This document shows positions 7,428 to 15,855 of a DNA stretch of 18,885 nt, piece by piece. The notes below the pieces were generated by a model. The model worked only from the letters and a program-made list of their open reading frames with translations, ran no database searches and was not told the DNA's origin. The translations under genes were made by a program, and so were the position numbers. Position 1 is the first letter of the stretch; every line of letters begins with the position of its first letter. The stretch covers positions 1 to 18,885 of the forward strand of contig JAHZIZ010000007.1 in assembly GCA_022601215.1 (NCBI GenBank), written 5' to 3'. The stretch is from Bacteroidota bacterium (GTDB lineage Bacteria; Bacteroidota; Bacteroidia; Flavobacteriales; Flavobacteriaceae).

Positions 7428-9149
7428 ATGAAAAAAGAAATTTTAGTTTGTTTAGTCGTTACGTTTTTCAGCCTTTTTGGATACGGACAGGTCCATCAAG
7501 AAATGAGCGAAGGTTACGAGGCTATTCCGCGAGAAAAGGTATTTATCCATACCAACACCATTACTCTTTTTTCAGGAGAGTATTTGTATTACAAAGTATA
7601 CTGTATGGACGCAGTTACAAATGTAACAAGTAAGTTGAGTAAGGTTGCCTATGTGGAATTAATTGATAAAAACAGAGGAACTATTTTTAAACATAAAGTA
7701 ACATTGGATAGCGGAGTAGGACAAGGTGATTTTTTTGTGCCGGTTTCATTGCCATCAGGCAGTTATAAGTTAACAGGATATACTCAATGGATGCAGAATG
7801 ACGAGGCTTCTCATTTTTTCTGGGCCGATATGGCAATTATAAACCCATATCAAAGTTTACCAGGTGCTATTATTGCAGATAGTGGGACCATGCAGGTATT
7901 AAATAGTACTCCATTAGCTTCTAAACCTCCTAGGTTAAATAAGAGTGGTATAGCCATTAGTTTGGATAAAAACACAGCCAATAAAGGCGACTTAGTCGCA
8001 ATAACCTTATCTTCGGCAAACGAAACCTCAATGGAGGGTACTTATTCGTTATCTATTCGGAAGCAAGATTTCACTCATCCCTTTTCCAAACCCACTACCT
8101 TAGACAAAATCAGTCTTGCAAAAAAGAAAACAAATCACCCAAATTACTTGCCGGAACTTAGAGGAGGGATTATAAAAGGAAACATTAGATCGAATAATAG
8201 TGCATTGCCTATTGATAACATAAAAGTAGCGCTTTCAATACCTGGCAAAGGATTTATTACTAAAATAGCAAGCACCCAGAAAAACGGCACTTTTTATTTT
8301 ATGTTGGATGAAGATTTTGAAGGGGATAGGGCTACTTTTCAAATAGTTGGAGAAGATAGGGATCAGTATAAAATTGAAATCAATAACCAAGAATCTACCG
8401 ATTATTCAGGAATTCCCTTTAAAGATTTTTTTATTGATATCACCTTAAAAGAAGCTATTGTGCAAAGGAGTGTTTATAACCAAATTGAGAATGGTTACTT
8501 TTCACAAAAACCCGATACCATTAGAGTGCCGGCTCCAATAAAGCCTTTCTATGGTGATAGAGGTGTCCTGTATAAATTGGATGATTACAAGCGCTTTCCT
8601 ACTATTAAAGAGACCTTGGTCGAATATGTAGATGATGCCTGGATCACCAGAGGTGAGGGAGAGACTGTTTTCGCGGTACGCCCTTATGAAAACACCTTAC
8701 CTACCAGCTTTCCTCCTTTGATTATCGTAGATGGAATTATTGTTCAGGATCAACGTAAATTGCTTAACTATAGTGCCAAAAAGGTGGACGCCATTACGAT
8801 TGTTAGAGACAAGTACTTCCTAGGCGCAGATGTTTTTCAAGGGGTCATTGTAGTAGAAACAATAGAGGGAGATTTTTACAATTCTATCACGGAAGATTAT
8901 GTTGTAAAAGAGACACTTTTTACTCCGCAGAAGAAAAAACACTATTTTAAGCAGCAGCATTCCGAAGGAAAGCGAGTGCCAGATTACCGAAGTCAGTTGT
9001 TGTGGGAACCTAGACTTGAATTGAGTAAACAGGAAAAGACAATTCAATTTTACACTTCAGATAATGAAGGGATCTATGAAGTTTCTTTAGAAGGATTTAC
9101 AAAAGGAGGTACTCCAATATCGGTTACAACTTATTTAGAGGTTCGTTAG
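7428..9149 (+). CDS. Secreted MG2-like / TonB plug-like protein without a barrel
   Basis: A 573-aa protein. ATG at 7428 is preferred over the open TTG at 7401 because it starts directly with a signal peptide (about 1-21, ending GYGQ). Residues about 25-135 (EKVFIHTNTITLFSGEYLYYKVY and following) match the macroglobulin MG2-like pattern common in Bacteroidota. About 246-325 resembles a carboxypeptidase-regulatory-like sandwich. About 405-480 is plug-like, with PPLIIVDG (Asp435) and GVIVVET (472-478). There is no beta-barrel, so it cannot itself be a pore. Same orientation as the receptor operon, 100 bases after it, and perhaps cotranscribed. It may be a periplasmic or surface partner of the receptor, but this is unproven. 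It appears shorter than the larger MG2/plug proteins I know from this phylum, and it looks intact. Confidence 0.85.
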   Translation: MKKEILVCLVVTFFSLFGYGQVHQEMSEGYEAIPREKVFIHTNTITLFSGEYLYYKVYCMDAVTNVTSKLSKVAYVELIDKNRGTIFKHKVTLDSGVGQGDFFVPVSLPSGSYKLTGYTQWMQNDEASHFFWADMAIINPYQSLPGAIIADSGTMQVLNSTPLASKPPRLNKSGIAISLDKNTANKGDLVAITLSSANETSMEGTYSLSIRKQDFTHPFSKPTTLDKISLAKKKTNHPNYLPELRGGIIKGNIRSNNSALPIDNIKVALSIPGKGFITKIASTQKNGTFYFMLDEDFEGDRATFQIVGEDRDQYKIEINNQESTDYSGIPFKDFFIDITLKEAIVQRSVYNQIENGYFSQKPDTIRVPAPIKPFYGDRGVLYKLDDYKRFPTIKETLVEYVDDAWITRGEGETVFAVRPYENTLPTSFPPLIIVDGIIVQDQRKLLNYSAKKVDAITIVRDKYFLGADVFQGVIVVETIEGDFYNSITEDYVVKETLFTPQKKKHYFKQQHSEGKRVPDYRSQLLWEPRLELSKQEKTIQFYTSDNEGIYEVSLEGFTKGGTPISVTTYLEVR

Positions 9150-9163
9150 GAACTCAATCTTAT

Positions 9164-9255
9164 AAGTCAATGACTTCATATCACCATAAGAGGAGCAAAT
9201 CTTTGGCTGATTTTTTCGTATAGCAGGCTAAGCGGATTTTTTTTTCTTATATTTA
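9164..9255. other. Gene-free spacer with odd palindrome, T-tract and -7-like element
   Basis: The 149-base spacer before the YifB gene holds a near-perfect palindrome (AAGTCA-a-TGACTT, 9164-9176), a nine-T run (9237-9245) without a good stem before it, and TATATTTA (9248-9255), one base from the Bacteroidota -7 consensus TAnnTTTG. No TTG lies at the usual distance upstream of the last element. The palindrome has too small a loop to be a hairpin and would fit a dimeric DNA-binding protein. None of these is strong enough to call as a functional site. Confidence 0.2.
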
Positions 9256-9298
9256 ACCTTCTCTTAAAACTCCCCTCAACTTAATTTAAGTCATCAAT

Positions 9299-10840
9299 AT
9301 GCTTACAAAAGTATATGGGAGTGCTGTGTTTGGTGTGGATGCTACCACCATTACTGTAGAAGTTAATGTCGATATTGGAGTAGGGTATCATTTAGTGGGT
9401 TTACCAGACAATGCCATACGAGAAAGCAACTTTAGAATTGCCGCTGCTCTTCAGAATAACGGTTATAAGATTCCAGGAAAAAAACTTATTCTCAATATGT
9501 CCCCAGCGGATATGCGTAAGGAAGGTGCTGCTTATGACTTAACCTTGGCAATGGGCATCTTGGTGGCAACAGGACAAATTTCAGAAGCGCATCCCTTATC
9601 AAATTATGTAATAATGGGAGAATTGTCTCTCGATGGAAGCCTGCTGCCTATACGAGGGGCCTTGCCGATAGCGGTTAATGCCAAATCCGAAGGATTTACA
9701 GGGTTTATTCTTCCCGAACAGAATGCTAAGGAAGCGGCAATTGTCGAAGGATTAGAAGTATATGGTGTTACTTCAATGAAACAAGTGATCGATTTTTTTA
9801 ATACTAAAATCCCTCTAAAGCAGACCTTTGTAGATATAAAAGCAGAGTTTTATGAGCATCTTCAGAATCCAGAATTTGATTTTGCCGATGTCAAAGGTCA
9901 GGAATCTATCAAACGTTGTATGGAAATCGCAGCGGCAGGGGGCCATAACATCATACTTATTGGGCCTCCAGGCTCTGGTAAGACTATGTTAGCAAAACGA
10001 TTGCCTAGTATTTTGCCTCCATTAACCCTTTCAGAAGCATTAGAAACGACAAAAATTCATAGTGTTGCCGGAAGAACAATGAAAAAGAATGGTGTTATTA
10101 CCTCTAGACCCTTCCGAAGTCCACACCATACTATTAGTGATGTTGCCCTAGTTGGAGGAGGACAATATCCACAGCCTGGTGAAATATCCTTAGCCCATAA
10201 CGGAGTGTTATTTTTGGATGAACTCCCAGAGTTTAAACGAAGTGTTTTAGAAGTAATGAGACAACCTCTTGAGGATAGGGATGTCACTATATCAAGGGCG
10301 AAATTTACGGTTACTTATCCAGCAAGCTTTATGTTGGTTGCTAGTATGAATCCAAGTCCAGGTGGATATTTTAATGATCCTGAGGCTCCTGTAACCTCTT
10401 CCCCTGCGGAGATGCAACGCTATCTCAGCAAGGTTTCGGGGCCTCTTTTGGATCGTATAGATATACACATAGAAGTAACTCCAGTCCCTTTCGAGAAGCT
10501 AAGTGATGATAGACGTGGTGAATCCAGTATATCCGTTAGAGAACGAGTAACTCAGGCTCGTGAAATTCAGGCCTCACGATTTGAAAATTTTGAAATGATT
10601 CATTACAATGCTCAGATGGGCACTAAGCAAATTCGAAAGTTTTGTGCGCTCGACGCCCCTTCGTTGCAGTTGCTTAAAAATGCTATGGAGCGTCTTAATC
10701 TCTCTGCGAGAGCCTATGATCGAATCTTAAAAGTGTCGAGAACCATAGCCGATTTAGAAGCTTCAGAAAAAGTTACTGGCGATCACATTAGTGAGGCAAT
10801 TCAGTACCGAAGCTTGGATCGTGATGGGTGGTTAGGGTGA
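9299..10840 (+). CDS. yifB: YifB/ComM family Mg-chelatase-like AAA+ ATPase
   Basis: A 513-aa cytoplasmic ATPase, full length for the family. N-terminal Lon-like/ChlI-like domain (about 1-170), AAA+ core with Walker A GPPGSGKT at 222-229 and Walker B LFLDE at 304-308, the family block SGPLLDRIDIH near residues 380-390, and a C-terminal helical Mg-chelatase domain (about 410-505). ComM homologues in naturally transformable bacteria are hexameric helicases that extend branch migration during recombination; a role here is inferred from the family. The zinc-type CPCG...C.C insert of proteobacterial members is replaced by a cysteine-free NPSPGGYF...SSPAEMQ segment, a form I associate with Bacteroidota. 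Likely transcribed alone. Confidence 0.95.
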   Translation: MLTKVYGSAVFGVDATTITVEVNVDIGVGYHLVGLPDNAIRESNFRIAAALQNNGYKIPGKKLILNMSPADMRKEGAAYDLTLAMGILVATGQISEAHPLSNYVIMGELSLDGSLLPIRGALPIAVNAKSEGFTGFILPEQNAKEAAIVEGLEVYGVTSMKQVIDFFNTKIPLKQTFVDIKAEFYEHLQNPEFDFADVKGQESIKRCMEIAAAGGHNIILIGPPGSGKTMLAKRLPSILPPLTLSEALETTKIHSVAGRTMKKNGVITSRPFRSPHHTISDVALVGGGQYPQPGEISLAHNGVLFLDELPEFKRSVLEVMRQPLEDRDVTISRAKFTVTYPASFMLVASMNPSPGGYFNDPEAPVTSSPAEMQRYLSKVSGPLLDRIDIHIEVTPVPFEKLSDDRRGESSISVRERVTQAREIQASRFENFEMIHYNAQMGTKQIRKFCALDAPSLQLLKNAMERLNLSARAYDRILKVSRTIADLEASEKVTGDHISEAIQYRSLDRDGWLG

Positions 10841-10892
10841 TTCAGAGATTTTTATGAGAATTCACTTCGTCTCTTTAACATCATTTTAAGTT

Positions 10893-10919
10893 TTTGATTC
10901 CTTGCCGATTGTATCTTTA
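10893..10919 (+). promoter_or_regulatory. Candidate Bacteroidota promoter for the M16 peptidase gene
   Basis: TATCTTTA (10912-10919) matches seven of eight bases of the -7 consensus TAnnTTTG, and TTTG (10893-10896) matches the -33 element. The gap of 15 bases is a little shorter than the usual range of about 17-23, which lowers confidence. Transcription would begin near 10925, leaving a leader of roughly 20 bases before the start codon. Confidence 0.4.
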
Positions 10920-10946
10920 TAAATTCACAAACACAATCAAAAAACA

Positions 10947-13814
10947 ATGAATATGAAACGTGCATCTTTATGGACCATAGCTGCTTTTTTAGCCATGGCC
11001 ATATCATTTACATCCTGTAAGGAAACAGCCACCGCTGAAGCTGATAGTGCAGGACTTTCTATCGAATTTGAAAAGTATGAACTCGCCAATGGCTTGGATG
11101 TAGTATTGCATCAGGACAAGAGTGACCCTATAGTATCCTTGGCGATTCAATATGGTGTAGGCTCTAATCGCGAGAAGACAGGAAGGACAGGGTTTGCTCA
11201 CCTATTCGAGCATATGTTATTTCAAGAATCTGAGAATGTAGGGCAGGATCAATTTTTTAAAAAAATCCAAGATGCCGGAGGAACTCTAAATGGAGGAACA
11301 TGGAAGGACGGAACCGTGTATTATGAAATCGTTCCTAAAAATGCTTTGGAAATGATCATGTGGTTAGAAAGTGACCGTATGGGTTATTTAATCAACACAG
11401 TTACGGAGTCTGCTTTTTACAATCAGCAAGAAGTAGTACAAAATGAAAAACGTCAGCGTGTTGATAACAATCCTTATGGACATACTAATTGGGTGTTGGA
11501 TAAAAATATTTATCCAGAAGGACATCCCTATAACTGGCAAGTAATTGGAGAATTGGTAGATCTGCAAAATGCGACCGTGAACGATGTTAGAGAGTTTTAC
11601 GATAAATTTTATGGGCCTAATAATGCTACTTTAGTGGTAGCCGGAGATTTCGAAACCGAAGAGGCAAAAGCCCTCGTCGAGAAGTATTTTGGAGAGATAA
11701 AGCGTAGACAGGAAGTGCCAAAATTAGCGCCACAGCCAGTTACTATTTCAGAAACGAAGCGGTTATACCATGAAGATAACTTTGCAACGGCTCCTCAGTT
11801 AAATATGGTATGGCCAACACTGGAGCAATACACAGATGACGCCTATGCATTAGATTTTCTTGCTGAAATTGTTTCTAGCGGTAAAAAAGCACCGTTATAC
11901 AAAGTATTGGAAAAGGAAAAACAACTTACTTCACGCTTTTTTGCATACAATAGCTCGCAAGAGATTGCTGGAGAATTTCATTTGCAAGTAACTGGAAACA
12001 ATGGAGTCAATTTGAATGATGTAGAGCAAAGTATTTTTGAAGCTTTTGAACTTTTTGAAAAGAATGGAGTGACAGATCGTGATGTAGAGCGTATTAAAGC
12101 TGGACTGGAGACCCAATTTTATAATGGAATAAGCAGTGTCCTTGGTAAGTCTTTTCAGCTTGCTCAGTATAATGTATTTGCAGGAGATCCTGGTTTTATT
12201 GAGACGGATATTGAAAATATTAAAAAGGTGACCAAAGAGGATGTCATGCGTGTGTATAATAAATACATTAAAGGAAAGCCTTATGTGATTACTAGTTTTG
12301 TACCAAAAGGACAAATGGAGCTAATTGCTGAAAATTCTACAAGGGCTCCAGTGGTAGAAGAAGAAATCAAGGAAAACGTAGAAAAGGTGGTAGAGGATGA
12401 AGCAACTGAAATTGCAAAGACACCATCTAACTTTGATCGTTCCTTGGAGCCAGATCAAGGTGAAGCTCCGGCATTGAATATTCCAACGAGTTGGAATTCA
12501 AATTTAACTAATGGTCTAAAAGTTTATGGTATTGAACAAAATGAAATACCTACCGTAAATTTTAGTCTTATTTTGGAAGGTGGACACTTATTAGATGACA
12601 TTAATAAGAATGGTGTTGCCAATCTCATGACCGATATCATGATGGAAGGGACTGCAACAAAGACTCCAGAGGAGTTGGAAGAAGAGATAGAAATGCTAGG
12701 GGCTAATCTCAATATGTATACGACTCGCGAGTCCATAGTAATTCAAGGAAATACGCTCGTACGTAATTTTGATAAAACTCTTGATCTTATGCAAGAAATC
12801 TTGTTGGAACCACGTTGGGATGAAGAAGAATTTGAGCTTATAAAGACAGCGACTATTAATGGAATAAAGCGTTCTGCGGCGAACCCTAATCAGGTAGCAA
12901 GCAGAGTTTTCAATAAACTGTTATACGGGAAAGATCATATTTTTAGTTACCCAACAAGTGGTACAGAGGAATCTGTTGCGTCCTTAACTATAGATGACCT
13001 TAAGGCGTATTATGATGCGAATTTTTCACCATCAATTTCTCGTTTTCATGTTGTTGGGAAAATCAACCAAGAGCAGGTAATGAGCAAGTTAAAGAGTTTA
13101 GAAACAGCTTGGGCTGCTAAGGAAGTAATTATTCCAGAATATCCAATTGCCGATGCCAGGGATAAGTCATCTCTTTATTTTGTTGATATTCCAGAAGCAA
13201 AGCAATCCGTGATTAATATTGGTTACATTGCTTTGCCTAGAACCGATAAAGATTTTTATCCTGCAGAGGTGATGAACTATAAATTAGGAGGGTCCTTTAG
13301 TGGCAATGTGAACCTCATACTACGCGAAGAAAAAGGGTATACGTACGGGGCACGAACAAATTTTAGTGGCAGCAAAATTCCAGGAACCTTTACAGCATCG
13401 TCAAGCGTTAGAACGAACACAACGGGAGAGTCTGTATCAATTTTTAAGGAACAAATTGCGAATTATAAGGAAGGTATTTCTGAAGAAGATATGGAGTTTA
13501 CAAAGAATGCCTTGATTAAGTCTAATGCACGTCGTTTTGAAACACAATTCTCTTTATTAGGAATGCTTCAAGAAATGAGTGGATATGGTTTGGATCCAAA
13601 CTATATTCAAGACGAAGAAACTGTGGTTAGAAATATGACTTTAGATCAACATAAAGCTTTAGCCAATAAATACCTGGACGAGTCAAAAATGGCGTATTTG
13701 GTTGTTGGCGATGCCACCAGTCAATTTCCACAGTTTAAGGAGATGGACTTTGATGAAGTGATATTAGTGGATAAGGACGGAGAAGAAGTGCCGCTCGAGG
13801 ACGTGAAACAATAG
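10947..13814 (+). CDS. Two-domain M16 (pitrilysin/insulinase family) zinc metallopeptidase, lipoprotein
   Basis: A 955-aa envelope peptidase. The signal ends at SFTSC (Cys24), so it is probably a lipoprotein; a second in-frame ATG at 10953 would only drop two residues. The first M16 module carries the inverted zinc motif HLFEH (His85, Glu88, His89) with the third ligand in NEKRQR (Glu167), as expected about 78 residues later. After an acidic linker (about 468-495, rich in Glu) the second M16 module begins. There the motif reads NLMTD (559-563), with both His and the Glu lost, so it is the non-catalytic half that closes the chamber. Such one-chain active-inactive pairs are common in Bacteroidota. 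It likely degrades oligopeptides or damaged proteins in the periplasm; the substrate is not shown by sequence. It is followed by a strong terminator. Confidence 0.95.
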   Translation: MNMKRASLWTIAAFLAMAISFTSCKETATAEADSAGLSIEFEKYELANGLDVVLHQDKSDPIVSLAIQYGVGSNREKTGRTGFAHLFEHMLFQESENVGQDQFFKKIQDAGGTLNGGTWKDGTVYYEIVPKNALEMIMWLESDRMGYLINTVTESAFYNQQEVVQNEKRQRVDNNPYGHTNWVLDKNIYPEGHPYNWQVIGELVDLQNATVNDVREFYDKFYGPNNATLVVAGDFETEEAKALVEKYFGEIKRRQEVPKLAPQPVTISETKRLYHEDNFATAPQLNMVWPTLEQYTDDAYALDFLAEIVSSGKKAPLYKVLEKEKQLTSRFFAYNSSQEIAGEFHLQVTGNNGVNLNDVEQSIFEAFELFEKNGVTDRDVERIKAGLETQFYNGISSVLGKSFQLAQYNVFAGDPGFIETDIENIKKVTKEDVMRVYNKYIKGKPYVITSFVPKGQMELIAENSTRAPVVEEEIKENVEKVVEDEATEIAKTPSNFDRSLEPDQGEAPALNIPTSWNSNLTNGLKVYGIEQNEIPTVNFSLILEGGHLLDDINKNGVANLMTDIMMEGTATKTPEELEEEIEMLGANLNMYTTRESIVIQGNTLVRNFDKTLDLMQEILLEPRWDEEEFELIKTATINGIKRSAANPNQVASRVFNKLLYGKDHIFSYPTSGTEESVASLTIDDLKAYYDANFSPSISRFHVVGKINQEQVMSKLKSLETAWAAKEVIIPEYPIADARDKSSLYFVDIPEAKQSVINIGYIALPRTDKDFYPAEVMNYKLGGSFSGNVNLILREEKGYTYGARTNFSGSKIPGTFTASSSVRTNTTGESVSIFKEQIANYKEGISEEDMEFTKNALIKSNARRFETQFSLLGMLQEMSGYGLDPNYIQDEETVVRNMTLDQHKALANKYLDESKMAYLVVGDATSQFPQFKEMDFDEVILVDKDGEEVPLEDVKQ

Positions 13815-13843
13815 CTATATCAGATTATAAAATAACAAGTAGG

Positions 13844-13875
13844 AAAGGGAAGCTTTTTAAAGCTTCCCTTTTTTT
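13844..13875 (+). terminator. Intrinsic terminator after the M16 peptidase gene
   Basis: A perfect 13-base arm pair (13844-13856 and 13859-13871, core GGGAAGCTT) leaves a two-base centre, so in RNA a 12-bp stem with a TTAA-type tetraloop forms. It is followed directly by a T run to 13875. It separates the M16 gene from the Nramp-pxp operon, which therefore needs its own promoter. Confidence 0.92.
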
Positions 13876-13876
13876 A

Positions 13877-13884
13877 TAACTTTA
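13877..13884 (+). promoter_or_regulatory. Candidate -7 element for the Nramp-pxpABC operon
   Basis: TAACTTTA fits seven of eight positions of TAnnTTTG and lies right behind the terminator, about 20 bases before the first start codon. No clear TTG is present 17-23 bases upstream because the terminator stem occupies that region. If it is the promoter the leader is nearly absent. Only 89 bases separate the two genes, so some promoter must overlap this area or the end of the M16 gene. Confidence 0.25.
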
Positions 13885-13903
13885 GATCAGCTAACCATAA
13901 TGT

Positions 13904-15127
13904 ATGTTAAACAAATTATTTAAAAATATAGGGCCTGGAACCTTAGTAGCCGCAGCTTTTATAGGTCCGGGAACGGTCACCGTTTGTACATTAGCCGGTG
14001 TGCAATATGGTTTTACACTTCTATGGGCTATGTTAGTGTCAATAGTAGCAACTATTGTGTTGCAAGAAATGGCAGCTCGGTTAGGTATTGTTTCTGGTAA
14101 AGGTCTCGCTGAAACAGTAAGAAGTGAAATAAGATCACCACTATTTAAAGGACTCGCAGTTGGATTAATTCTGGCCGCCATTTTAATTGGTAATGCAGCG
14201 TATCAAGCGGGCAATATTAGTGGAGGGGTTTTGGGATTACAGACGATATTTCCGGATACTTATTTTTCAATAGCAAGTGTCAAAATCAACTACTTAAATC
14301 TAATAATAGGCGGTATTGCCTTTGTATTACTCTATCTAGGAAATTATAAATTGATAGAGCGTAGCCTCGTAGCACTTGTCATTTTAATGAGCATTTCGTT
14401 TGTTGTTACCGCGGTACTAACCAGTCCGTCTATCCTTGGAATTATTAAGGGAATGTTTACTCCAAGAATTCCTGAAAATGGCTTATGGATGGTGTTGGGG
14501 TTGGTGGGAACTACAGTAGTGCCCTACAACCTATTTCTTCATGCATCTTTAGTAAAGGAAAAGTGGAATGATGTTTCCGACTTAAAAGCGGCAAGAAAAG
14601 ACACCTATATTTCTATCATCTTCGGTGGAGTAGTTTCAATGGCAATTATAATATGCGCAACTGCAATTGAAGGAGAAGAAGTTAAAAACGCAAGTGATTT
14701 AGCCATGGGTTTGGCACCATTATATGGGGACTTTGCAGTCTATTTCTTAAGTTTTGGTTTGTTTGCTGCGGGGATTACATCGGCCATAACAGCACCCTTA
14801 GCCGCAGCTTATGTAGCGAAAGGATGTTTTGGTTGGAAATCCAATTTGAAATCGCTGAAGTTCCGAATGGTTTGGACTAGTATATTGCTCGTGGGACTCA
14901 TAATTTCATCCATGGGATGGAAACCCATAGAAATTATCAAATTTGCTCAGGTAGCAAATGCGTTACTACTTCCCGTTATTGCTTGCTTTTTATTATGGAT
15001 CGTCAATAAATCATCTCTATTGGGAACGTATAAAAATAATCTGATTCAAAATGTAATGGGTGTAATTATAGTTGTAGCGGCTATTGGCTTAGGACTTAAA
15101 GGTCTTTTTAAAGTATTCTTTTTATGA
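13904..15127 (+). CDS. Nramp-superfamily transporter lacking the metal-binding motifs; candidate 5-oxoproline permease
   Basis: A 407-aa inner-membrane protein with about 11 hydrophobic helices, normal for Nramp/SLC11. Helix 1 keeps the family frame (IGPGTLVAAAFIGPGT), but the metal-binding DPGN of true MntH is GPGT here (Gly21, Thr24). In helix 6 the MPHN motif is VPYN (Val206, Tyr208, Asn209). The Asp, Asn, Met and His that contact Mn/Fe are thus lost or replaced, apart from the Asn after MPH. The stop overlaps the pxpA start by four bases (ATGA), which ties it to the 5-oxoprolinase. From memory, Bacillus subtilis has a similar Nramp-like gene, ycsG, beside ycsF, kipI and kipA, so the association is wide. 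I infer an organic substrate, possibly 5-oxoproline; automatic tools would call it a divalent-metal transporter. Membership of the superfamily is sure, the substrate is not. Confidence 0.88.
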   Translation: MLNKLFKNIGPGTLVAAAFIGPGTVTVCTLAGVQYGFTLLWAMLVSIVATIVLQEMAARLGIVSGKGLAETVRSEIRSPLFKGLAVGLILAAILIGNAAYQAGNISGGVLGLQTIFPDTYFSIASVKINYLNLIIGGIAFVLLYLGNYKLIERSLVALVILMSISFVVTAVLTSPSILGIIKGMFTPRIPENGLWMVLGLVGTTVVPYNLFLHASLVKEKWNDVSDLKAARKDTYISIIFGGVVSMAIIICATAIEGEEVKNASDLAMGLAPLYGDFAVYFLSFGLFAAGITSAITAPLAAAYVAKGCFGWKSNLKSLKFRMVWTSILLVGLIISSMGWKPIEIIKFAQVANALLLPVIACFLLWIVNKSSLLGTYKNNLIQNVMGVIIVVAAIGLGLKGLFKVFFL

Positions 15128-15855
15128 AAAAGACGATCGACATTAATGTAGATGTAGGAGAAGGTAGTGGCTTCGACAAAGAGCTTATGCCGCTTGTTTC
15201 TAGTTGTAATGTGGCTAGTGGAGGGCATTTTGGAGATTCTTTTACTATGAGAGAAACTATGAAATTGGCAAAAAAATATGATGTTAAGATAGGAGCGCAT
15301 CCGTCATATCCAGACCCTGATAATTTTGGCAGAGAAGTAATGAATATCACCTCAGAAGCGCTTAAAAATTCTATAAGAAATCAGCTTACTTGTTTTTTTG
15401 AAATTGCAGCAGAGCAGGACGTTGAGGTGCATCATGTTAAGTTACATGGTGCTTTGTATAATAGATCCATTGTGGACAGCACAGTGGCCACGGCAATCGT
15501 TGAGGTATTGGATGAGTTGTCTCTTAATTGTGCTTTGTATTTACCTTATGGTTCGCAACTTCATACGTTGACAAAAGAATCGTATCCTTTGTATTTTGAA
15601 GCCTTCATCGATAGACGATATCATTCAGATCTTACTTTGGTTTCACGATTAAATCCTAGGGGCTTAATATTTGATAAAAATGAGGCTTGGAATCAGTTAC
15701 ATGAAATGGTTTACTTCGGAAAAGTATCAACGATAGAAAATGTAGAACGATCTATAGAGGCATCTACCTTTTGCATTCATGGAGATACCGATGGAGCTGT
15801 TGAAATACTCAAATTCATAAGAAGAAAAATGAACGACTTAAGTATGTCTTTATGA
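15124..15855 (+). CDS. pxpA: 5-oxoprolinase subunit A (LamB/YcsF family)
   Basis: A 243-aa cytoplasmic subunit of the prokaryotic 5-oxoprolinase PxpABC, which uses ATP to open 5-oxoproline to glutamate. Family motifs in order: NVDVGEG (8-14), SSCNVASGGHFGD (26-38), GAHPSYPD..NFGR (57-70), HHVKLHGALYN (103-113), DRRYHSDLTLV.R near 155-170, and HGDTDGAVE near the C-terminus. Length is normal. Compared with the usual ANIACGFHAGD the second motif is altered (SGGHFGD), but its His35, Gly37 and Asp38 are kept, so it should be active. It overlaps the transporter upstream and pxpB downstream by four bases each (ATGA), consistent with production in fixed ratio. Confidence 0.95.
   Translation: MKKTIDINVDVGEGSGFDKELMPLVSSCNVASGGHFGDSFTMRETMKLAKKYDVKIGAHPSYPDPDNFGREVMNITSEALKNSIRNQLTCFFEIAAEQDVEVHHVKLHGALYNRSIVDSTVATAIVEVLDELSLNCALYLPYGSQLHTLTKESYPLYFEAFIDRRYHSDLTLVSRLNPRGLIFDKNEAWNQLHEMVYFGKVSTIENVERSIEASTFCIHGDTDGAVEILKFIRRKMNDLSMSL

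Noticed and set aside
7448..7633. 61-aa plus-strand frame overlapping the MG2/plug gene
   Set aside because: It is out of frame with a signal peptide and MG2-like domain that are clearly coding, and has no recognisable content.
9205..9246. Nine-T run after a GC-containing segment as a possible terminator of the MG2/plug gene
   Set aside because: No stem of useful length can be formed directly before the T run.
11931..12314. 127-aa open frame on the minus strand inside the M16 gene
   Set aside because: It is antisense to the first M16 module, which is clearly coding, and shows no domain or start context.
15046..15350. Two overlapping minus-strand open frames at the transporter-pxpA junction
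   Set aside because: Both are shadows of strongly conserved genes on the plus strand, and two overlapping frames there cannot both be real.
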